A stretch of DNA of 8,366 bases, from positions 1 through 8,366 of the forward strand of contig CALFWA010000091.1 in assembly GCA_937928035.1 (NCBI GenBank), read 5' to 3'. Made by a program: the position numbers and the translations under genes. The notes under the pieces were generated by a model. It did not search any database. It saw nothing but the letters and a program-made list of their open reading frames with translations, and was not told where the DNA came from. This document shows positions 1 to 8,366 of this stretch, in pieces. Each line of letters starts with the position of its first letter. Positions within the stretch are counted from its first letter, which is position 1. Source of the stretch: an uncultured Caldilinea sp. Lineage in GTDB: Bacteria; Chloroflexota; Anaerolineae; Caldilineales; Caldilineaceae.

Positions 1-1139
1 GCTGCGACCTGGTGGTCTCCAAACATTCGATAGAGACGGTAGACGTAATAGGCGGGCCGCGGGGCATAGGGAGTGAGCGCGCCGTGCCCCTGAGCCATTC
101 CGCTTACGAGCAAGAAGTAGTCGGCGACATCGACGCGCTCCTGAATCAGCCGTGCCAGGACATCGCCGAACCAGAGCGCGCTGAGAAAGGAATCCGGCGT
201 CGTCGCGCCGCCTGCCGCGTTGCTCCAGTGGGAATTGAATTCGGTGAAGCCGATCGGCAGATCACGGCCGGTTTCGTTGCGAACCACCTCGCGCAGGTTG
301 CGCACGATCTGATTCCAGCGCGGGCTGTCTGCGAGCAGCTCCTCTGGCGTCGCGGAGGTGCGCTCGGCATTGTTCGGGAAGGGGTAGCGGTGCACGGTGA
401 CGATGTCCACCAGGTCGCCGTTGGCCCTCAGAAAAGTGCGCAGCCAGTTGCGACCGGCGCTGTCTTTGGGATCGACGTCATCTGTGCCCGTAAATTGATG
501 GATTTCCGGGCCCAACAACTGAATCGTGGGGTCGACGGCCTTCATCGCCTCGGCGAAGGCGCGCCACGCTGTTGCGAATTCCTCGGCGTTCCAGCCTCTA
601 CCCATCGCTTCGTAGAGGCTGGGCTCATTGCCGATCGACCAGAAGCGAATGGCATAACCCTTCTCTACATTGGCATAGCGAACCAGCGCCGCCGCCTGTT
701 CAGGCGAACTTTTTAAAAAGCGAACGTGAATGTAAGGTTCTGCGCCTAGGCGCCGCGCCAGCGCCACGAATTGATCCACTTGAAGCGGCGTCACGGTGTT
801 TTCATCGCCCCAAGCGCCGCCAGGCCAACGCAGATGACGGATGCCCATCTCCTCGGCAAGGGGCAGCGTCTCCGGCCGTAACGAGACCCAGGGTCCGTAG
901 TTGGAGCCAAAGAGGAACGGGCTGATCGGCCCAACCTCGTTCGTTGGGTCGATAAACACGCCTCGTTTCTCCGGCGAAGGCGGCTCCGAGGCTGCGGGCG
1001 CAATCGGAGTGCAGGCAGTCATCATCCAGAGCAGGATGAAACAGGCTGCGAGAAGGCCGGCCCAACGATCGACCGACGATGCCTTCTTACTGGGCCTTAC
1101 GCTGCGCAGAAAACCGCTCCTATGCTTGGTTGCGTTCAT
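1..1139 (-). CDS. Lipoprotein glycoside hydrolase, clan GH-A (GH39/GH51-like), 3' end outside window
   Basis: This is an open minus-strand frame of 379 complete codons with no stop before the left edge, so the C-terminus is missing. The ATG at 1139 follows a good Shine-Dalgarno (GAGGGG, 1149-1144) and sits 28 bp after the upstream permease stop, suggesting the last visible gene of the operon. Residues 25-42 are a hydrophobic signal segment ending in MTAC (lipobox-like; Cys43), followed by a Pro/Ala/Ser/Glu linker, so a lipid-anchored extracytoplasmic enzyme is expected. The catalytic domain starts near residue 61. FWSIGNEPS (166-174) holds the probable acid/base Glu172 in the Asn-Glu-Pro signature of clan GH-A. 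GFTEFNSHW (297-305) holds the probable nucleophile Glu300. RWPGGAWGDEN (104-114) resembles the early barrel strands of GH39/GH51-like arabinofuranosidases and xylosidases. Exact family and substrate cannot be fixed by eye; location beside a sugar importer suggests it feeds that importer. Confidence 0.85.
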   Translation of the reverse strand, partial: MNATKHRSGFLRSVRPSKKASSVDRWAGLLAACFILLWMMTACTPIAPAASEPPSPEKRGVFIDPTNEVGPISPFLFGSNYGPWVSLRPETLPLAEEMGIRHLRWPGGAWGDENTVTPLQVDQFVALARRLGAEPYIHVRFLKSSPEQAAALVRYANVEKGYAIRFWSIGNEPSLYEAMGRGWNAEEFATAWRAFAEAMKAVDPTIQLLGPEIHQFTGTDDVDPKDSAGRNWLRTFLRANGDLVDIVTVHRYPFPNNAERTSATPEELLADSPRWNQIVRNLREVVRNETGRDLPIGFTEFNSHWSNAAGGATTPDSFLSALWFGDVLARLIQERVDVADYFLLVSGMAQGHGALTPYAPRPAYYVYRLYRMFGDHQVA

Positions 1140-1167
1140 GCTTCCCCTCTCATGCGAAGTGTCTATT

Positions 1168-2259
1168 TTACTTTTCGACGCCGGTGATCACCACGCCTTG
1201 CATGAAGACGCGCTGCGCCAAGAAAAAGAGCAGCACCGGCAGCGCCATCGCCATCAGCGAGGCAGCCTGGATCAAGGGTGGATTGGAGCCGTAAAGATTG
1301 TTGAAGCGGGGTAGCGCCACTGCGATCGGCTGCAGGTCAAAGCGGGTGGAAAGGTAAAGCAACGGGCCAAAATAGTCGTTCCAAGCAAAGACCAGGTGGA
1401 AGAGCGCCACCGCCAGCACGACCGGCGCACACTGGGGCAACAAGATTGAGATGAGGATGCGGAAGGGATTGGCGCCGTCCATCTGCGCTGCTTCATCGAT
1501 CTCGCGCGGAATCGTCAACATATACTGTCGCAACAGAAAGACGTTATAGGCGTTCGAGAAAAAGTGCGGCACGGTCAGCGGCAGCCACGTACCGACCCAG
1601 CCGATCGCCACAAAGAAAGCGTAGGTGGGCACGATGGTCACTGCGGCGGGTAGAAAGATTGTCGAGAGCAACAAGGTGAAGAGGAAGCTGCGGCCGGGAA
1701 AGCGAAAGCGGGCGAAGCCGTAGGCCACCAGCGTTGAAGAGATTACGGTGCCGGTCAGCCCGATCAGCGCGATGGCCAGGGTGTTGCGAAAGAGAATGGG
1801 AAAATCGATCTTTTCCCAGGCTTCTCGATAATTGCCCCAGGCGGGATGAAGCTGCCAGGGACGCTGCAGGGCGCGCCAGGAGCCGCTCCATTCGATCTCG
1901 CCCGCCTCCGGATGATCGGGGTCGATGAAGGTGCTCTGTTGTCGACCCTTGCGCACAATTGCCAGCTCTCGCACGCTGCCGTCTTCCAGCGGCACCAGGT
2001 AGAGCTCCAGCTCTTTGCCCTCATATTCAAAAATGCCCGGGATCGCAGGCCAGACCGGAGCGCCCGGCTGCATCATCTGGGCGGTTGTTTTCAACGAGGT
2101 GAAGACCATGTTGAAAAAAGGCAGCAGAAAGAGAAAGGCCAGGAAGGCCGTCACAAGCGTCACCGCTGCGGAGCGCACGATCACGCTCCAGCGAATCGAC
2201 CGGCTGCGTCGACGCTCCGTCGCAACCGCCTGCATGGAGGAAGTTGTCGCTGTCATCAT
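1168..2259 (-). CDS. ABC sugar transporter permease, MalG-like (CUT1), with enlarged loop after TM1
   Basis: This is a 363-residue inner-membrane permease of the binding-protein-dependent transport family (MalG/UgpE/LacG type). The EAA loop that docks with the ATPase is clear: EIDEAAQMDGANPF from residue 263, with Gly272 and the terminal ILLP at 282-285. Hydrophobic segments lie near 30-53, 156-178, 191-215, 217-240, 288-305 and 328-352, giving the usual six helices. The protein is about 70-90 residues longer than typical MalG homologues (270-290). The excess is mostly a hydrophilic stretch of about 60 residues (roughly 72-132) between the first helix and the usual NYREAW segment, so it should lie outside the membrane. 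It pairs with the permease 13 bp upstream. Two adjacent ATG codons (2259 and 2256) could start it; the Shine-Dalgarno at 2269-2263 is better spaced for the second, which would make it 362 residues. Confidence 0.96.
   Translation of the reverse strand: MMTATTSSMQAVATERRRSRSIRWSVIVRSAAVTLVTAFLAFLFLLPFFNMVFTSLKTTAQMMQPGAPVWPAIPGIFEYEGKELELYLVPLEDGSVRELAIVRKGRQQSTFIDPDHPEAGEIEWSGSWRALQRPWQLHPAWGNYREAWEKIDFPILFRNTLAIALIGLTGTVISSTLVAYGFARFRFPGRSFLFTLLLSTIFLPAAVTIVPTYAFFVAIGWVGTWLPLTVPHFFSNAYNVFLLRQYMLTIPREIDEAAQMDGANPFRILISILLPQCAPVVLAVALFHLVFAWNDYFGPLLYLSTRFDLQPIAVALPRFNNLYGSNPPLIQAASLMAMALPVLLFFLAQRVFMQGVVITGVEK
1864..2046 (-). other. Extra extracytoplasmic loop encoded in the MalG-like permease
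   Basis: These codons (residues about 72-132 of the permease) encode a hydrophilic segment rich in Glu, Asp, Arg and Pro, including YEGKELELYL, VPLEDGSVREL and IDPDHPEAGEIEWSG. Ordinary MalG proteins have about 20 residues between the first helix and the NYREAW region; here there are about 86. The alternating pattern of short hydrophobic and charged stretches suggests a small beta-sheet domain on the outer face, where it could touch the binding protein. The boundaries are estimated by eye. Confidence 0.6.
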
Positions 2260-2260
2260 T

Positions 2261-2270
2261 CACCTTCCTG
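2261..2270 (-). promoter_or_regulatory. Ribosome binding site of the MalG-like permease
   Basis: The minus strand reads CAGGAAGGTG immediately before A-ATG-ATG. The core AGGAAGG (2269-2263) leaves only 3 nt to the first ATG (2259) and 6 nt to the second (2256). The second ATG is therefore the more natural start. The site lies within the 13-bp gap between the two permease genes, which fits translational coupling. Confidence 0.6.
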
Positions 2271-2272
2271 TT

Positions 2273-3232
<960 letters not shown>

Positions 3233-3247
3233 TCTTTCACTCCTGAG

Positions 3248-3292
3248 AAAAACTTATCGGGCGACGCAGTTGTCATCACAACTGCGTCGCCC
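3248..3292 (-). terminator. Perfect hairpin with short U-tract between binding-protein and permease genes (attenuator-like)
   Basis: The arms are 3259-3273 (GGGCGACGCAGTTGT on the plus strand) and 3278-3292. They are perfectly complementary over 15 bp with a 4-base loop (GATG on the minus strand). Transcribed on the minus strand, the hairpin is followed by GATAAG and then five T residues (3252-3248). The T-tract starts six bases after the stem and is short, so this is more likely a partial terminator or an mRNA end-stabilising/processing hairpin than a full stop. It lies 13 bp after the binding-protein stop and just ahead of the permease ribosome binding site. In transport operons such elements commonly leave binding-protein mRNA in excess over permease mRNA. 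Confidence 0.75.
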
Positions 3293-3305
3293 TGACTCAA
3301 CTTCC

Positions 3306-4763
<1,458 letters not shown>

Positions 4764-4773
4764 ACGTGGAGTT

Positions 4774-4779
4774 CTCCTT
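4774..4779 (-). promoter_or_regulatory. Ribosome binding site that fixes the start of the binding-protein gene
   Basis: AAGGAG on the minus strand lies 10 nt before the ATG at 4763. It supports that ATG rather than the upstream in-frame GTG at 4805, which has no such sequence in front of it. The choice also gives a normal-length signal peptide. Confidence 0.75.
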
Positions 4780-4835
4780 ACTTTGATAAAGAATCGACTG
4801 AACACTTTTATGTGAACCTACATCGTGCTGAAACC

Positions 4836-5882
<1,047 letters not shown>

Positions 5883-5891
5883 TGGATTATC

Positions 5892-5905
5892 TGAAAGCGC
5901 TTTCA
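5892..5905. promoter_or_regulatory. LacI-type operator O3 at the repressor gene start
   Basis: TGAAAGCGCTTTCA is a perfect 14-bp palindrome with a central CpG, the classical form recognised by LacI/GalR-family proteins. It lies 9 bp upstream of the preferred ATG of the repressor gene and just downstream of a weak promoter. The identical 14-mer recurs at 6133-6146. A repressor bound here would block initiation at the nearby promoter or act as a roadblock to transcription from the distal one. Confidence 0.85.
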
Positions 5906-5914
5906 CGATATGGC

Positions 5915-5943
5915 AATATATATGCTGATGTTATTGCTCGTAA
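5915..5943 (-). promoter_or_regulatory. Weak candidate promoter P2 for the repressor gene
   Basis: On the minus strand TTACGA (5943-5938; three matches to TTGACA) is followed after 17 bp by TATATT (5920-5915; five matches to TATAAT). The predicted start near 5908 would be two bases before the GTG at 5906 and next to operator O3, so the transcript would be nearly leaderless for that GTG or have a 26-nt leader to the ATG at 5882. The -35 match is poor; this is a prediction only. Confidence 0.4.
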
Positions 5944-6119
5944 GACTTGACGAATACTCGAAAGTCAAAAGTGAACCGATAAATTTACAAAACGATCGGG
6001 ATAAGGGAGCGTCTTTTCTCTGGAAAATGGTTCTAAATCCAACTTGCGCCGACAAATAACGCCATCGACGCATGCAATGAGATTTTACATAAATAATGGA
6101 ACTTTGTCTTGAGATGATC

Positions 6120-6133
6120 TGAAAGCGTTTTCT
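6120..6133. promoter_or_regulatory. LacI-type operator O2, imperfect
   Basis: TGAAAGCGTTTTCT differs from the perfect operator at two of 14 positions. It abuts and shares one base (6133) with O1, so their centres are 13 bp apart, a little more than one helical turn. It lies in the first bases transcribed from the main promoter. It may be a second, weaker site for the same repressor. Confidence 0.7.
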
Positions 6134-6146
6134 GAAAGCGCTTTCA
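6133..6146. promoter_or_regulatory. LacI-type operator O1, perfect palindrome at the main promoter
   Basis: TGAAAGCGCTTTCA is identical to O3 at 5892-5905. It begins exactly where the -10 hexamer of the main promoter ends (they share base 6146) and covers the predicted transcription start near 6139. Binding here would directly block RNA polymerase. The identity with the operator at the start of the LacI-family gene makes that protein the natural candidate to bind it. Confidence 0.85.
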
Positions 6147-6174
6147 AAATAGCAGAGATTTTTTCACTTGTCAA
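6146..6174 (-). promoter_or_regulatory. Main sigma-70-type promoter P1 of the sugar operon
   Basis: On the minus strand a perfect TTGACA (6174-6169) is followed after exactly 17 bp by TATTTT (6151-6146; four of six matches to TATAAT). An A-rich run (minus-strand GAAAAAAAGGGG, about 6186-6175) lies just upstream of the -35, in the position of an UP-like element. The operator O1 starts at the -10 edge. The start point is predicted near 6139, reading towards the repressor and transport genes. Confidence 0.75.
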
Positions 6175-6373
6175 CCCCTTTTTTTCTTGTGTGCGAGAGT
6201 GTTCCAACGCAGGGCCGACCATGAGGAGGCGTTCGTTGCGCCCGGTCAGCCGCATTCGCGCATTGCCCCTCGTGAGGAGGCGCCAGAGGTCTTTACGAGC
6301 CGATCCCTGTCGCGCCCATGTCGCCTTCCTGTGGTTTGCTTCAGCAGGCGCCCTGCAAGGCAACCTCTGGAGG

Positions 6374-6399
6374 CGGCGCCACAAAACGCCTGGGCGCCG
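6374..6399 (-). other. Short GC hairpin downstream of the oxidoreductase gene
   Basis: CGGCGCC (6374-6380) and GGCGCCG (6393-6399) form a 7-bp stem with a 12-base loop, 25 bases after the oxidoreductase stop codon. No T-tract follows on the minus strand, so it is not a typical intrinsic terminator. It could protect the mRNA 3' end or be chance in GC-rich DNA. Confidence 0.35.
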
Positions 6400-6424
6400 A
6401 ATTCAGGGTAAGCTCCGTTGCACT

Positions 6425-8366
<1,942 letters not shown>

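Larger units (their letters stand above)
5883..6424. other. Non-coding regulatory region between oxidoreductase and repressor genes
   Basis: This 542-base stretch has no convincing gene. The part near the oxidoreductase (about 6190-6424) is GC-rich and contains a hairpin at 6374-6399 and a long-range inverted match of CCAGAGGT with ACCTCTGG (around 6283-6290 and 6363-6370). The part from about 5907 to 6185 is clearly AT-richer and contains the promoters and operators listed separately. Short frames that cross it lack ribosome binding sites and run through the operators. A leader of about 257 bases would separate the main promoter from the repressor ATG. Confidence 0.7.

Noticed and set aside
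12..716. Plus-strand open frame of 234 codons over the glycoside hydrolase gene
   Set aside because: The minus strand over the same bases encodes a hydrolase with signal peptide, lipobox and both catalytic motifs; the plus-strand translation shows no domain pattern or ribosome binding site.
4764..4835. Possible separate promoter or terminator between the repressor and binding-protein genes
   Set aside because: No convincing -35/-10 pair, operator copy or hairpin with T-tract is visible in these 72 bases, so I treat the genes as co-transcribed.
5947..5968. Inverted repeat TTGAC/GTCAA in the leader as a possible additional regulator site
   Set aside because: The arms are only 5 bp with a 12-base spacer, which is readily expected by chance, and there is no second copy.
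5903..6073. Minus-strand frame of 56 codons in the leader, starting at ATG 6073 and ending in a TGA that overlaps the GTG at 5906
   Set aside because: The overlap with the possible GTG start looks like translational coupling, but there is no ribosome binding site before the ATG and the AT-rich sequence looks non-coding. Conservation in relatives would change this view.
6283..6370. Distant inverted match CCAGAGGT / ACCTCTGG suggesting a large RNA structure or mobile-element ends
   Set aside because: It is only 8 bp over about 88 bases, with no target-site duplication, no transposase gene and no supporting pairs.
6085..6384. Minus-strand frame of 99 codons upstream of the repressor gene
   Set aside because: It starts at GTG without a Shine-Dalgarno, reads through the promoter and both overlapping operators, and is low in recognisable protein features.

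Overview
The window looks like bacterial chromosomal DNA of fairly high GC. All six supported protein genes lie on the minus strand, so transcription runs from high to low coordinates. Protein style suggests a Chloroflexota-type bacterium of the Caldilinea/Anaerolineae kind: a CUT1 solute-binding lipoprotein with a long Ala/Pro/Gln linker, a MalG-type permease with an enlarged extracytoplasmic loop, and no dedicated ATPase gene beside the permeases. That assignment is inference; there is no rRNA or other marker gene here.

Layout in transcription order. (1) 8366-6425: the C-terminal ~646 residues of an FAD-dependent oxidoreductase fused to an aminomethyltransferase (GcvT) module, of the dimethylglycine/sarcosine dehydrogenase type. 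Its N-terminus is outside the window. (2) 6424-5883: a 542-base non-coding region. It holds a GC-rich 3' flank with a short hairpin, then a good sigma-70 type promoter (TTGACA, 17 bp, TATTTT) with two overlapping LacI-type operators at the expected start point, an AT-rich leader, and a weaker second promoter with a third operator at the start of the next gene. (3) 5882-4836: a LacI/GalR-family repressor. (4) 4763-3306: an ABC solute-binding lipoprotein. (5) 3292-3259: a perfect 15-bp hairpin, a likely attenuator or mRNA processing/stability element. (6) 3232-2273 and 2259-1168: the two ABC permeases (MalF-like and MalG-like). (7) 1139 to the left edge: a lipoprotein glycoside hydrolase with clan GH-A catalytic motifs, truncated by the window edge.

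Genes 3-7 form a self-contained sugar-uptake operon. A LacI-type repressor probably controls itself and the operon through three near-identical operators. The binding protein captures an oligosaccharide or glycoside outside the membrane, the two permeases import it (energised by an ATPase encoded elsewhere), and the surface-anchored hydrolase cuts the polymer or trims the oligosaccharide. An arabinose- or xylose-containing plant glycan is a plausible substrate but is not proven. The oxidoreductase gene upstream belongs to one-carbon/methylamine metabolism and is probably a separate unit.

I see no mobile element, CRISPR array, tRNA, rRNA or phage gene, and no clear sign of a new type of system. 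The most informative parts are the regulatory architecture, the hairpin after the binding-protein gene, and the enlarged loop in the MalG-like permease.
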